Shown here: positions 31,835 through 40,859 of the stretch, in pieces
Numbering within the stretch: position 1 is the first letter of the stretch
Layout of the letters: each line of letters opens with the position of its first letter
Assembly: GCA_016180645.1 (NCBI GenBank)
Contig: JACPAV010000007.1
Location: forward strand, 1 to 40,887
DNA from: Nitrospirota bacterium
GTDB taxonomy: Bacteria; JACPQY01
Length of the DNA stretch: 40,887 bases
Reading direction: 5' to 3'
Program-made: the position numbers and the translations under genes
The notes under the pieces: model-generated
Database searches by the model: none
What the model was told of the DNA's origin: nothing
Seen by the model: the letters and a program-made list of their open reading frames with translations, nothing else

Positions 31835-33190
31835 GTGAAGACGAAGACCGTGTTCATCTGCCAGTCGTGCGGGGGCCAGGCTCCGAGGTGGACGGGACAA
31901 TGTCGCTCTTGCGGCCAGTGGAACACGCTTGTTGAGGAGATAGGCGAGAGGCGGGAGGCGAGAGGCGGAAGGGAGAAGGCGGGTTCGATCCGGCCCGTGC
32001 GGCTGGATGAAGTCAAACTCAGCGAGACGCCGCGAATGGCCACGGAGCTGGCCGAATTCGACCGAGTGCTTGGGGGGGGGATGGTGCCGGCTTCGGCGGT
32101 TCTCATCGGGGGCGAGCCGGGGATCGGGAAATCCACGCTGCTCCTGCAACTCGTGCACTGCGCCGGAAAAAACGGCAGACCCGCTTTGTACATCACCGGG
32201 GAAGAATCTTTGGAACAGATCAAGCTGCGAGGGGATCGCGTCGGAGTGACGGGGTCCACTGCCCTGTTTCTTTCAACCACGGCCGTGGAGGATGTGATCG
32301 AGGCCATTGCGCAGACGAAACCGGGCGTGGTGGTGGTGGATTCCATCCAGGTCCTCCGTCACCCCGAGTTGGAATCCGCGGCGGGGACGGTCGGCCAGAT
32401 TCGGGAAGTTTCCAATCTCCTGATCGAGCAGGCCAAGACGCGGGGGTTTGTTCTTTTTCTGGTGGGCCACGTGACGAAGGAGGGGGCCATCGCTGGGCCG
32501 AAGATCCTCGAACACATGGTGGACACCGTGTTATATTTTGAAGGGGAGCGGAACGGTCCGTACAGGCTGCTCCGTTCGGTCAAGAACCGGTTCGGCCCGA
32601 CGCATGAGATCGCGTTGTTTGAAATGCAGGCGGAAGGTCTGAAGGAGGTGAAGGAGCCATCCGCGTTTTTCCTCTCCCAGCGGTCGGTCGGTTCGCCGGG
32701 CAGCGTGGTCACGGTGACGATGAAAGGAACGCGGCCGCTCCTCGTGGAAGTCCAGGCGCTGACGAGTCCGGCGGGATACGGTTTTTCCCAGCGGACGTCG
32801 ATTGGAGTAGATCGCAATCGGACGTCGCTCCTGATTGCCGTCCTGGAGAAATTGGCTGGAATGTCCCTGGGGTCCAATGACATCTTTGTGAACGTGGCCG
32901 GGGGCGTGGAGATCGAGGAGCCGGCCGCCGACCTCGCGGTAGCCGTGGCCATCGGATCGAGTTTCAGGAACAAGGCGCTCGCGGCGGAGACGGCGGTGTG
33001 CGGGGAGCTGGGGTTGGCCGGAGAGGTGCGAACCGTGAGCCACTTGGAATCGAGAATCAGGGAGGCGGCCAGGCTCGGTTTCAAGAAGATGTTGGTTCCT
33101 CGATCGAAGGCCCTCCCTTCCGTGGCCGGTCTTGAAGTTCTGCCGGTGGCTCACGTGGATGAGGCCCTCGCCGAGGTCCTGGGGTCGTAG
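31835..33190 (+). CDS. radA: DNA repair protein RadA/Sms
   Basis: A 451-residue ATP-driven branch-migration factor in recombination. A four-Cys zinc finger (C9, C12, C23, C26), Walker A GGEPGIGKST (92-101), Walker B VVVVDS (165-170) and the RadA-specific KNRFG motif (250-254) are all present. A Lon-protease-like C-terminal domain follows (GGVEIEEPAADLAVAVAI). The GTG at 31835 begins MKTKTVFICQSCG, the usual start; the open frame further upstream is not RadA-like. The linker between the zinc finger and ATPase (EIGERREARGGREKAG) is made by a 7-bp tandem repeat. A 9-G run (32072-32080) encodes Gly80-82. Confidence 0.95.
   Translation: MKTKTVFICQSCGGQAPRWTGQCRSCGQWNTLVEEIGERREARGGREKAGSIRPVRLDEVKLSETPRMATELAEFDRVLGGGMVPASAVLIGGEPGIGKSTLLLQLVHCAGKNGRPALYITGEESLEQIKLRGDRVGVTGSTALFLSTTAVEDVIEAIAQTKPGVVVVDSIQVLRHPELESAAGTVGQIREVSNLLIEQAKTRGFVLFLVGHVTKEGAIAGPKILEHMVDTVLYFEGERNGPYRLLRSVKNRFGPTHEIALFEMQAEGLKEVKEPSAFFLSQRSVGSPGSVVTVTMKGTRPLLVEVQALTSPAGYGFSQRTSIGVDRNRTSLLIAVLEKLAGMSLGSNDIFVNVAGGVEIEEPAADLAVAVAIGSSFRNKALAAETAVCGELGLAGEVRTVSHLESRIREAARLGFKKMLVPRSKALPSVAGLEVLPVAHVDEALAEVLGS
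31942..31983. repeat. Degenerate heptanucleotide tandem repeat (AGGCGRG type) in the radA linker
   Basis: Six units: AGGCGAG, AGGCGGG, AGGCGAG, AGGCGGA, AGGGAGA, AGGCGGG. Six units make 42 bases (14 codons), so the frame is kept. Confidence 0.85.
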
Positions 33191-33198
33191 TTTCCCGC

Positions 33199-33771
33199 TT
33201 GCGGCGGATCACCTTTTACGGCCTTCTCTTTCTCGTCTCCTACGGGCTGCTTCGAGTCGGTTGCATCGAGGGGGCGGTCAGTCCGGATCGGCTGGCGGTC
33301 CTCTATGCCGGAGTGTTGGTCCCTCTGGCTCTGGCGCTGACACTGGTCGTGGCCGTCTTGATTTTCGGGGGACTGGCGCTTGCGCGTCGCGTTTCCTGGC
33401 CCCACGTCCGGTGGTATTTCGTGGATGGCTGGCTGGCCTCCGCTCTCGTCCTGGCGCTTGTCCTCGCGCTCCTGACGATTCCCCTCCGGAACACGATGCA
33501 GCTCGGGTCTGTAGGGGTGGTGCGGCTCCTCGTGGATCGGGCGATTCCGAAGGGCGTTGCCGCCCCACAGCGAGAAGCGGCTTGGCGGGTTTTCGAGCGG
33601 TTCTGGACGGGGAGGTTTCTGCCGGCGGTTGCTTCGAAGAACACGCCGGATTGGGAGCGGGCGATGGAATTGCTGGATGATTTCCTGGTGGCGTTTGGCG
33701 ACGGCATTCAGCCGGGCGAATTGGAGCGATTGGAGCGGGAGGTGGAAGCGGTCCTCCCTCCGGCCCGTTAA
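33199..33771 (+). CDS. Small membrane protein (unknown)
   Basis: A 190-residue protein starting at a TTG eight bases after the radA stop; no ATG lies near the N-terminus. Three hydrophobic segments (about residues 5-20, 34-62 and 75-94) are followed by a soluble helical C-terminus of about 90 residues (RAMELLDDFLVAFGDGIQ, ending LEREVEAVLPPAR). No family is recognised. Its stop overlaps the stop of the convergent hydrolase gene on the other strand within TTAA. Co-transcription with radA is likely. Confidence 0.65.
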   Translation: MRRITFYGLLFLVSYGLLRVGCIEGAVSPDRLAVLYAGVLVPLALALTLVVAVLIFGGLALARRVSWPHVRWYFVDGWLASALVLALVLALLTIPLRNTMQLGSVGVVRLLVDRAIPKGVAAPQREAAWRVFERFWTGRFLPAVASKNTPDWERAMELLDDFLVAFGDGIQPGELERLEREVEAVLPPAR

Positions 33772-34409
33772 GTCAGCTTCAGGAAATCGGACATTGTGGC
33801 GGAGGTGAGGTAAGGGTTTTCGCGTTTCTCATCCGCCAGGGTGGAGGTGGGCTTGTCCGCGTAGTGGTGGCCGGGCAGGAGGACGATTTGATCGGGAAGG
33901 TCCCGGAGCTTCTTCATGGTGTGATACATTTCTTCGTCGCTCCCTCCCGGAAGATCGGTCCGACCGCAATTCCGGATGAAGAGCGTATCCCCCGACACCA
34001 GCGAATTCCGCACCAGGAAGCACTGTGATCCCTTCGTATGGCCCGGGGTGTGCATGAAGGTGATTTCCAGCCGGCCCAAGGTGAGCGTTTCACCGCCTTC
34101 GGTTCGGCGCAGGTCGCCCGTCATGCCCTTTAGGAATCCCGCCTCGCTTTTGTGGACGTGAACGCGAGCGGCGCGGAGTTCGAGGAGCGGTTCCACGCCG
34201 TTCACGTGATCGAAATGGGCGTGGGTGACGAGGATGTGCTCGATTCGATACTCGGCCACTTCGGCGGCGCGGATGATTGCCTCGATGTCCCACGCGGGAT
34301 CGACGATGGCGGCGAGGTGGGTTTCCGGACAACCGATCAGGTAGACGAAATTCTGCATCGGCCCGAGCTCCAATTGCCGGATGAATACTTCGTCAGGCTT
34401 CGGCTTCAT
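33768..34409 (-). CDS. Metallo-beta-lactamase-fold hydrolase, glyoxalase II-like
   Basis: A 213-residue hydrolase. The zinc-binding motif THAHFDH lies at residues 62-68, with further ligands at His124 (HTPGHT), Asp141 (SGDTLF) and His181 (LPGHHYA). This set and GRTDLPGGS fit the glyoxalase II / YcbL-type subfamily, which hydrolyses thioesters such as S-lactoylglutathione. The length is that of the short YcbL-like members without the glutathione-binding C-terminal domain. The ATG at 34409 has GGAG upstream and overlaps the recJ 3' end by 17 bases, so it is translationally coupled to recJ. Confidence 0.9.
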   Translation of the reverse strand: MKPKPDEVFIRQLELGPMQNFVYLIGCPETHLAAIVDPAWDIEAIIRAAEVAEYRIEHILVTHAHFDHVNGVEPLLELRAARVHVHKSEAGFLKGMTGDLRRTEGGETLTLGRLEITFMHTPGHTKGSQCFLVRNSLVSGDTLFIRNCGRTDLPGGSDEEMYHTMKKLRDLPDQIVLLPGHHYADKPTSTLADEKRENPYLTSATMSDFLKLT

Positions 34410-36171
34410 ACGCTCTCCACTGACGTACTCTGAGCCCCAGGGTTGATTCTCCGCGCCACACGCGCTTTTCAAGCGTAAACGCCACGTCTGCGCGACGCGG
34501 GAATTCCGGCGGGGCTTCCTCGATGGCCCTCATCGTGCCTTCCATCGTACGCGCGCCGCGCCGCAGGCTCAAGAGGAGCATCCGACTCCGGAGCGTTCGA
34601 GAAAGCCTGATCTCAACGTCCGGCGCGAAGAAAACGGGTCGTGGGTTTCCCTCGCCGAACGGTTCGAGCCGTTCGATTTCGTCGACTTTTTCACCGGAGA
34701 TCTCCTCGAGGGGAAGCCGTTCATCCAGCCAGAAGGGGCCTGGCTCCACATGTTCCAGGGCGGCCCGGACTTCGGCATCGAAAGCGGAACGAAACGCCGG
34801 GATCTGGGTGGATGCGACGGTCAGACCGGCGGCCTGTTTGTGGCCGCCGAACTTGACGAGATGCGATCCGCACGCGGCGAGGACACGAACGATATCGAGG
34901 CCGGGAACCGAGCGAACGGAAGCTTTTCCCACGCCGTCCCGCACGGCGATGAGCACGGCGGGTCGATGAAAGCGTTCGACCACGCGGGCGGCAACGATCC
35001 CGATGACGCCGGGATGCCAGTCCTCTGAGGCCAGAACCAGGCCGGCGGAGTCTTCGGCCACCTGGGCCATCGCGCCGGCGATGTGATCCTCTTCGATCGC
35101 CTGGCGCCGCTGATTTTCGCGGTCCAGTTCGCCGGCCAGCGAGTCCGCCTCTTCGGGGTCGAGGGCGGTGAGCAGCCGAAGCGCGCGACCGGCGTCCCCG
35201 AGGCGTCCCGCCGCGTTGATGCGGGGAGCGAGGTAGAAGGCCAGGGCATGAGCGCGGAGGTTTGCGGGATCCACACGGGCTTTGCCCATGAGAGCGCGGA
35301 GGCCGGGCTTGGAGGTTCCAGCCATCACAGAGAGTCCATGGTGGACGAGGATCCGATTCGCTCCTCGAAGCGGAACGACGTCTGCTACCGTGGCCAGCGC
35401 CACCAAGTCGAGATGCTGTCGGAGATTGGGCGGCGCCGAGCTCCCGAATCGGCCGTCTTCCTTGAGACATTGTCGGAGGGCGGAGAGGAAGAGAAATGTC
35501 AGCGCGGTGGAGCAAAGACCTTGATCGGGATATCCGGAATCGGGCTTCTTGGGATTAAGGAGCGCGAACGCAGGCGGCGCTTCGGCGCCGACTTCATGGT
35601 GGTCGAGGACCACCACGTCCATCCCGAGCGATCGCGCGTGGCGGATTTCCTCGATGTTGGTGGTGCCGCAATCGGCGGTGAGGAGAAGACCCACGCCCCG
35701 GGCATGGAGGGCATCGACCGCCGTGCGATTCATTCCATAGCCGTCACGCTCTCGATCGGGAATGTAAGTTTCGATCGGCTCGTTGATGGCTCGAAAAAAC
35801 CAGACACACAGCGCGGCCGACGAAATTCCGTCCACATCGTAATCTCCGAGAATGCCGATGCGTTCGCCTTTGTGGATGGCCCGCGCCGCCCGTTCGGCGG
35901 CTTCCCGCATCCCGTTCAGCAGAGTCGGGTGAGGCAGATCCTCCAGGCGGGGATTGAGGAAGGTGTGGGCTGTTTCTGATTTCGTCATCCCGCGCGCACA
36001 AAGAAGGCGCGCCTGGAAGAGTGAGCGATCGAGCTCGGTGGAGAGATGCGCGGCCGCCTGGGGATCGATTTCACGAAAACGCCACGGTCGGGACCGGCGA
36101 TCCGGCCCCGGTTCAGAGCGGACCGGGGACGGTGAGGCTATCGTCCCGAGATCGCGATCCGTTTCTTCCAC
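34393..36171 (-). CDS. recJ: Single-stranded-DNA-specific exonuclease RecJ
   Basis: A 592-residue 5'-3' exonuclease of recombination and mismatch repair. The DHH-phosphoesterase motifs are intact: GDYDVDGISSAAL (Asp110, Asp112 and Asp114 region), TADCGT (166-171) and VVLDHHE (DHH at 190-192). The DHHA1 segment with GGHKQAAGLTV is also present, and a C-terminal OB-like domain starts after about residue 480. Length is normal for the family. The start overlaps the end of secF by 34 bases, and the order yajC-secD-secF-recJ is one found in several delta-type proteobacteria. Confidence 0.95.
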   Translation of the reverse strand: MEETDRDLGTIASPSPVRSEPGPDRRSRPWRFREIDPQAAAHLSTELDRSLFQARLLCARGMTKSETAHTFLNPRLEDLPHPTLLNGMREAAERAARAIHKGERIGILGDYDVDGISSAALCVWFFRAINEPIETYIPDRERDGYGMNRTAVDALHARGVGLLLTADCGTTNIEEIRHARSLGMDVVVLDHHEVGAEAPPAFALLNPKKPDSGYPDQGLCSTALTFLFLSALRQCLKEDGRFGSSAPPNLRQHLDLVALATVADVVPLRGANRILVHHGLSVMAGTSKPGLRALMGKARVDPANLRAHALAFYLAPRINAAGRLGDAGRALRLLTALDPEEADSLAGELDRENQRRQAIEEDHIAGAMAQVAEDSAGLVLASEDWHPGVIGIVAARVVERFHRPAVLIAVRDGVGKASVRSVPGLDIVRVLAACGSHLVKFGGHKQAAGLTVASTQIPAFRSAFDAEVRAALEHVEPGPFWLDERLPLEEISGEKVDEIERLEPFGEGNPRPVFFAPDVEIRLSRTLRSRMLLLSLRRGARTMEGTMRAIEEAPPEFPRRADVAFTLEKRVWRGESTLGLRVRQWRAYEAEA

Positions 36172-37046
36172 ACGAGGAGAATCGGACTGGCGATGAAGAC
36201 CGAGGAGTAGGTGCCCGTGATGACGCCCACGAGCATGGCGAACGAAAAGTCCTTCACGGCCTGGCCGCCGAAAAAGTAGAGCGTGGCCGAGACGAAGAAG
36301 ACCGTCAGACTGGTAAGGACGGTGCGGGAGAGCGTTTCGTTCACGCTCTTGTTGATGATGGTTTCCATGGGGTCCTTCCGGAGCTTTCGCATATTTTCGC
36401 GGATGCGGTCGTACACCACGATGGTGTCGTTCACCGAGAAGCCGATCACCGTCAGGATGGCGGCGATGGTGGTGATATTGGTTTCGAAGCCGCCCAGGAG
36501 GAGCGCACCGCCGGTGATCAGGGCGTCATGAATCAGAGCCACCACCGCGCCGAGACCGAAGACCCAGTGGAACCGGAATGCAAGGTAGATCAGGATTCCG
36601 ACGTTGGCGAAGATGAAGGCGAGGGCGCCCTTCCGGCTCAAATCTCTTCCGACTTTGGGGCCCACGGTTTCCGTCCGACGGACCTCGTAGGGGGCCTCGG
36701 GAAAACCGGCCTGGAGCGCGGATTCCACTTTGTCGAGCGACGTCTCGACATCGCCGGCCGCCCCCTTCATCTTGAGCAGGAATTCGGAACCGTGCTCGGA
36801 GGCGATGGTCTGAACGCTGAGCTCGGGCAGCCCGGCGACACCCAGTTTCGAGCGAACGTCGCCGATCCCGATCGATTTCTCGAATCGAATCTGGAGCTCG
36901 ATGCCTCCGGTGAAATCGATTCCGGGATTCAGACCATTTCGCAGGCCGACGCCGCCGAAAGCCGCGGCAATGGCAAGTCCCGAAAAGACAAGACAGATTC
37001 GGGTTCTCTTGACGAAATCGATGCTGGTTTTCGGAAAGGAAACCAT
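36138..37046 (-). CDS. secF: Protein translocase subunit SecF
   Basis: A 302-residue inner-membrane protein of the RND-like SecDF complex, which uses proton flow to help pull preproteins across the membrane. It shows the N-terminal helix, the periplasmic domain beginning NPGIDFTGGIELQIRFEKS, and the five-helix block with GFSVNDTIVVYDRIRENMR, the family hallmark. Its start overlaps the secD stop by one base (TGATG), so the two are co-translated. Confidence 0.95.
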   Translation of the reverse strand: MVSFPKTSIDFVKRTRICLVFSGLAIAAAFGGVGLRNGLNPGIDFTGGIELQIRFEKSIGIGDVRSKLGVAGLPELSVQTIASEHGSEFLLKMKGAAGDVETSLDKVESALQAGFPEAPYEVRRTETVGPKVGRDLSRKGALAFIFANVGILIYLAFRFHWVFGLGAVVALIHDALITGGALLLGGFETNITTIAAILTVIGFSVNDTIVVYDRIRENMRKLRKDPMETIINKSVNETLSRTVLTSLTVFFVSATLYFFGGQAVKDFSFAMLVGVITGTYSSVFIASPILLVWKKRIAISGR

Positions 37047-38710
37047 CAGACGCTTACCTTGCGGATCCCGAATTTATCCATGATGAAATTTTGCAGGGTT
37101 CGGCACACGAATACGGCGGTGAACATGTTGGCGAGAAGGCCCACGCTGAGCGTCACGGCGAATCCGCGGATCGGTCCCGTTCCAAACTGGAACAGGATCA
37201 CCGACGTGATAAGCGTGGTGATGTTGGCGTCCAGAATGGTGAGGAAGGCGCGTTTGTAACCCGCATCCGTCGCGGCCCGCCCCCCCTTGCCCAGGCCGAG
37301 CTCCTCCTTGATGCGCTCGAAGATGAGAATGTTGGCATCGACGGACATGCCGATGGTCAGCGCGATCCCGGCGAGGCCCGGCAGGGTCAGCGTGGCCTTG
37401 AAGAGCGTGAGGCAGGCCGCGATCAGGGCCAGGGAGAAGCCCACGGCGACGACCGCGATGATTCCCGATAGCCGGTAGTAGAAAAGCATGAAGACGGCCA
37501 CGAGCGCCGCTCCCACCGCCATGGCGTAGAGGCCGTTGCGGATGGAGTCCTGACCGAGAGAAGGACCGACGATCCGCCGTTCCGCGATCTTGACGGGCGC
37601 GGGGAGCGCCCCGGAGCGGAGGACGATCGCGAGGTCGTGCGCCTCATCGGTGCTGAAGCTGCCGGTGATCTGGGCGTGTCCCCCTTCGATCTTTTCGTTG
37701 ATGCGGGGGGCGGAGTAGACCGTTTCGTCCAGGACGATGGCGAGTTGATCGCCCACGTGCTCGCCCGTGAAGTCCGCGAACAGCTTTCCACCCTTCTTAT
37801 TAAACGTGAGCGACACGTACGGCACGCTGAACTGATCGAAGTTCACCCGCGCGTCGTCGAGATCCTCCCCGGTCAAGGCCGCCACTTTCCGGACGAGCAC
37901 GGGAAATCGTGTCACGCGCCCCGTACTCTGATCTTCATCACGCTGGTACAACACTTGGGCATCGTCCGGGATAATTCCCTTGAGCGCCTCATTGAGGAGG
38001 TGGATGTCGTCGGTGACTTTCGGATCGGCCTGCGAGGTCTTGGCGATTTCGCTCTGGAGATCCACTTTTCCCATTGCCTCTTGGTCGAGGAGTTTGAAAT
38101 CGAGTTTCGCCGTTCGGCCGATGATATCTTCCGCGCGGCGGGGATCCTTCAGGCCGGGGAGTTGGATGGCTACCTTGTCGTCGCCCTGCCTCTGGATGGT
38201 GGGCTCGGACACGCCGAACGCATCGATTCGGTTCCGCATCATTTCGAGCGATTGATCCATGCTCGACTGCCGGATCCGGAGAGCCTCCGCGCCGGTGAGT
38301 TCCAGCTCGAACTCGACTTTGCCTTCCGATGCCGTCAGAGGATTCCGCTTGAAGATCGGATATTCATTTTCGATCAGCGTGCCGAGCATTTTTTCCGAAG
38401 CATCGTTGGTGACGATGACGGCGCGCGTGGAGGTCGGTCGCTCCTTGATCTTGAACTCGTAGCTTTTTTCCTGGGCGGCGTTTCCGAGGATTTGCAGGTT
38501 ACGATCAACGCTGGATGTGAGGGCTTCTTCGAGCTGGACTTCGAGGAGAAGGTACGTGCCGCCCTGGAGATCGAGACCGAGTTTGACTCGGTCCTTGTAA
38601 AACTTCCGCTGCCACCAGTCCGGGAGGGGCTGGACCGCGGTCGGGACCAGGAGATACGCGCAGACGAGGACACTGAGAAGAATGAGACCGAAACGGACCG
38701 GATAGTTCAC
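37046..38710 (-). CDS. secD: Protein translocase subunit SecD
   Basis: A 554-residue partner of SecF. It has the first helix, the VKLGLDLQGGTYLLLEV motif, a large periplasmic P1 head domain with the SMDQSLEMMRNRIDAFGVSE segment, and the C-terminal five helices with IGMSVDANILIFERIKEEL. Length and motif order are standard. It follows yajC by 12 bases. SecDF and YajC assist SecYEG in export of proteins such as the many exported proteins in this window. Confidence 0.95.
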   Translation of the reverse strand: MNYPVRFGLILLSVLVCAYLLVPTAVQPLPDWWQRKFYKDRVKLGLDLQGGTYLLLEVQLEEALTSSVDRNLQILGNAAQEKSYEFKIKERPTSTRAVIVTNDASEKMLGTLIENEYPIFKRNPLTASEGKVEFELELTGAEALRIRQSSMDQSLEMMRNRIDAFGVSEPTIQRQGDDKVAIQLPGLKDPRRAEDIIGRTAKLDFKLLDQEAMGKVDLQSEIAKTSQADPKVTDDIHLLNEALKGIIPDDAQVLYQRDEDQSTGRVTRFPVLVRKVAALTGEDLDDARVNFDQFSVPYVSLTFNKKGGKLFADFTGEHVGDQLAIVLDETVYSAPRINEKIEGGHAQITGSFSTDEAHDLAIVLRSGALPAPVKIAERRIVGPSLGQDSIRNGLYAMAVGAALVAVFMLFYYRLSGIIAVVAVGFSLALIAACLTLFKATLTLPGLAGIALTIGMSVDANILIFERIKEELGLGKGGRAATDAGYKRAFLTILDANITTLITSVILFQFGTGPIRGFAVTLSVGLLANMFTAVFVCRTLQNFIMDKFGIRKVSV

Positions 38711-38722
38711 GCGGTGAGGAAC

Positions 38723-39115
38723 CTACTTCTTGTCCGCCGGCGCGGCCGTCTTGCCGGAATCCGGCTGTCTCTTCTCTTTGACGACGGAGACTTGGTCGCG
38801 ATTGACGCGGATGACGACGCGATCGGCGATCTCCAAGTGCAAGATGTCGTCCGTGACCTGCGCGATCCTGGCGTGGATACCCGAGGACGTCACAACATTG
38901 TCTCCTTTAGACAGCGATTTGAGCATCTCCTGCTGCTGCTTGGCCTTCTTCTGCTGGGGGCGGATCATGAGGAAGTAGAAGATAACGATGATGAACAGAA
39001 TGGGCGCCATCGAGATGAGAAGCGCTTCAGGTCCACTCTTCCCCTCGGGAGGAGGGGCCATGCCGGTCAGGAGAGGCAGCGCGGCCAGGGTGACAAGCAA
39101 GCGTAATGGGTTCAT
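38723..39115 (-). CDS. yajC: Preprotein translocase subunit YajC
   Basis: A 130-residue protein with an N-terminal signal-like segment, then the YajC membrane helix ILFIIVIFYFLMIRPQQKKAK and the SLSKGDNVVTSSGIHARIAQV small beta domain. It is first in the yajC-secD-secF-recJ run. The leading hydrophobic segment (LRLLVTLAALPLLTGMAPPP) is an addition beyond the shortest family members but is common in delta-type genomes. A promoter is expected in the 101-base divergent gap; TTGACT at 39149-39144 is a candidate -35, without a good -10. Confidence 0.95.
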   Translation of the reverse strand: MNPLRLLVTLAALPLLTGMAPPPEGKSGPEALLISMAPILFIIVIFYFLMIRPQQKKAKQQQEMLKSLSKGDNVVTSSGIHARIAQVTDDILHLEIADRVVIRVNRDQVSVVKEKRQPDSGKTAAPADKK

Positions 39116-39216
39116 GTGGGGATCATCCGTAGCACAAACAGGGAGTCAAAACAATCGGAACGTCGGTCGTCTCCGCAGTGGCCCCGAAAGGTCGGCGGGC
39201 GTAGAATGCCCGTCCC

Positions 39217-40038
39217 ATGCGCCGCCTTGTCCTTGCGTTGACGGCACTTATCGTGACCTCCCCCTCGGAGGCGCGGGCGGAGGACCTCTTGAAGTACGAT
39301 GTCCGGATCGACGTGCCCGTGACGCTCCTCGCGACGGGCGGCATCGTCGGCTCGGAGCTATGGAGGAAGTCGCAGGGAGTCAACGAGTGCCGCTGGTGCG
39401 GATCGAACGCGCTTGACGAGGCCGTTCGGGAGCGATGGCGATGGTCGGACGACCACGCGGCGAATTGGGCGAGCGATATTGCGGGATTCGGCGCCCTGCC
39501 GCTCGCGGCGGCGGGAACGATGGCTTTCGCTGCCCGTCGAGAAGAACGTTTGGGCGAAATGCTTTCAAATGTTCTCATCGTAACGGAATCGACGATGCTG
39601 GCGGGCAATCTCAGCCAGACCGTCAAGATCACCGTCCGGCGCGAGCGCCCGTTCGTTCACGCGCTTTCCCAGGAGGACAAGGCGAGAACCGCCAAGCCGC
39701 ACGACAACAATGCCTCGTTCTATTCGGGGCACGTGAGTTTTGCTTTTGCCCTTGCCGTATCGAGTGGGACTGTGGCCACCTTGCGCGGATACGAAGCGGC
39801 GCCCTGGGTGTGGGGAGGAGGCTTGGCCGTGGCGGCCTCCGTACCGTATTTCCGGATGGCGGCGGATCGGCACTATTTCACGGATGGGATGGCGGGGGCC
39901 GTCGTGGGCTCCGGCGTCGGATTCGCGGTACCCTATTTCTTCCATCGCCGAAGGGCGGACGAAACCGGACCGAGAATGAGGATTGCGTTCCTGCCGGCGC
40001 CGGGCGGCGGGAGAATATCCGCTGGGATGACATGGTAA
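39217..40038 (+). CDS. PAP2-family (phosphatidic acid phosphatase type 2) phosphatase
   Basis: A 273-residue membrane phosphatase. All three catalytic motifs are intact: K137-x6-RP (KITVRRERP), the SFYSGH box (167-172) and R213-x5-H219-x3-D223 (RMAADRHYFTD). A Sec signal precedes (cleavage near EARAED). Family members dephosphorylate lipid phosphates such as phosphatidate or undecaprenyl pyrophosphate on the periplasmic side; the substrate here cannot be told. TAGAAT fifteen bases before the ATG is a possible -10, but no matching -35 is clear. The 3' end overlaps the longer possible start of the next gene. Confidence 0.9.
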   Translation: MRRLVLALTALIVTSPSEARAEDLLKYDVRIDVPVTLLATGGIVGSELWRKSQGVNECRWCGSNALDEAVRERWRWSDDHAANWASDIAGFGALPLAAAGTMAFAARREERLGEMLSNVLIVTESTMLAGNLSQTVKITVRRERPFVHALSQEDKARTAKPHDNNASFYSGHVSFAFALAVSSGTVATLRGYEAAPWVWGGGLAVAASVPYFRMAADRHYFTDGMAGAVVGSGVGFAVPYFFHRRRADETGPRMRIAFLPAPGGGRISAGMTW

Positions 40039-40066
40039 ACATCTTGGAGGACGGCCAAATAAAATC

Positions 40067-40089
40067 CCCTCCCCCTCGAAGGGGGAGGG
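40067..40089. repeat. GC-rich palindrome CCCTCCCCCT / AGGGGGAGGG
   Basis: A perfect 10-bp inverted repeat with a 3-base CGA centre, just before the likely start of the last gene. Its right side supplies the purine-rich ribosome site, so the hairpin could mask translation. Confidence 0.75.
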
Positions 40090-40100
40090 TGAGGGTGGGG

Positions 40101-40859
40101 GTGAAGGTCGGCTTGGTGGGATTCGCCGTCTTGGTGCCACTCACTTGGTCGCCGCCCGCGCGCGCGGAACTTTTCATCGAAGGCTACGGCGGCAAGGCAT
40201 GGCACTTCCCGGGGCGATTCACCTACGAGACCACCTTTCGAGAAACGAGGGATACCGACGGCGCTCGCGGACAGGTCGATTCCGGTGAAACGGCGAGAGC
40301 GAGTGTGGGCGGCGCCGAGTGGGATGACTTCTCGCTCGAACCGCCGATCTACTACGGATACCGCGGGGGATACTTCCTCGCCTCGGCTCCCCGATTCGGT
40401 TTGGCTTTCGACCTCATCCACAGCAAAGCGAGGCTGAACCGATTCCCAGCCGCGGATGCTTCATCGTCGGCGGTTCGCCCACCGGCGTTGACGAAATTCG
40501 AAATCTCGCACGGACTCAATCTTCTCATGGCCGTGGCGTTCGTCCGCACGGATCCGATGCGGATTCCCAGGAGTCGGTCGATGACTTGGCGAATCTATTC
40601 GGGGGTGGGGATTGGCCCGGCGGTCCCGCACCCGGAAGTCGAACTGGCCGGAGTGCTACATCAGGGGTACGAGTTCGATGGGAACGACTGGAGCGGCGAA
40701 CTGATCGGCGGGCTTCGGCTTCAAATCTGGAAAGGGCTTTCGCTGTATACGGAGTACAAGTTCAGCGGCATTCATCTGGATCTTCGCATCCCCGGCGGCT
40801 CGGCCGTCACGAACATCTACTCCCACCACCTCGCCCTCGGCACCGGCTGGTCGTTCTAG
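40101..40859 (+). CDS. Predicted outer-membrane beta-barrel protein
   Basis: A 252-residue protein when started at the GTG at 40101. That start gives a clean signal peptide (MKVGLVGFAVLVPLTWSPPARA) and follows a purine-rich GAGGGTGGGG. The ATG at 40032, which overlaps the PAP2 stop, would add 23 residues of hydrophilic, palindrome-encoded sequence and is less likely. The mature part has alternating strands with aromatic ends (IYYGYRGGYFLA, GLSLYTEYKFSGIHL) and finishes SHHLALGTGWSF, with the terminal Phe typical of barrels. It resembles OmpW/PagL-size 8-strand barrels, but no specific family is claimed. It is probably co-transcribed with the PAP2 gene. Confidence 0.7.
   Translation: MKVGLVGFAVLVPLTWSPPARAELFIEGYGGKAWHFPGRFTYETTFRETRDTDGARGQVDSGETARASVGGAEWDDFSLEPPIYYGYRGGYFLASAPRFGLAFDLIHSKARLNRFPAADASSSAVRPPALTKFEISHGLNLLMAVAFVRTDPMRIPRSRSMTWRIYSGVGIGPAVPHPEVELAGVLHQGYEFDGNDWSGELIGGLRLQIWKGLSLYTEYKFSGIHLDLRIPGGSAVTNIYSHHLALGTGWSF

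Noticed and set aside
31295-32158. Rieske-like frame extended upstream to 32158
   Set aside because: The extension lies fully opposite radA and is Arg/Pro-rich shadow sequence; the membrane helix starts just after the GTG at 31798.
39435-40031. N-terminal extension of the last gene back to 39435
   Set aside because: The extra 200 residues are the PAP2 gene read in another frame; the signal peptide begins at the GTG at 40101.
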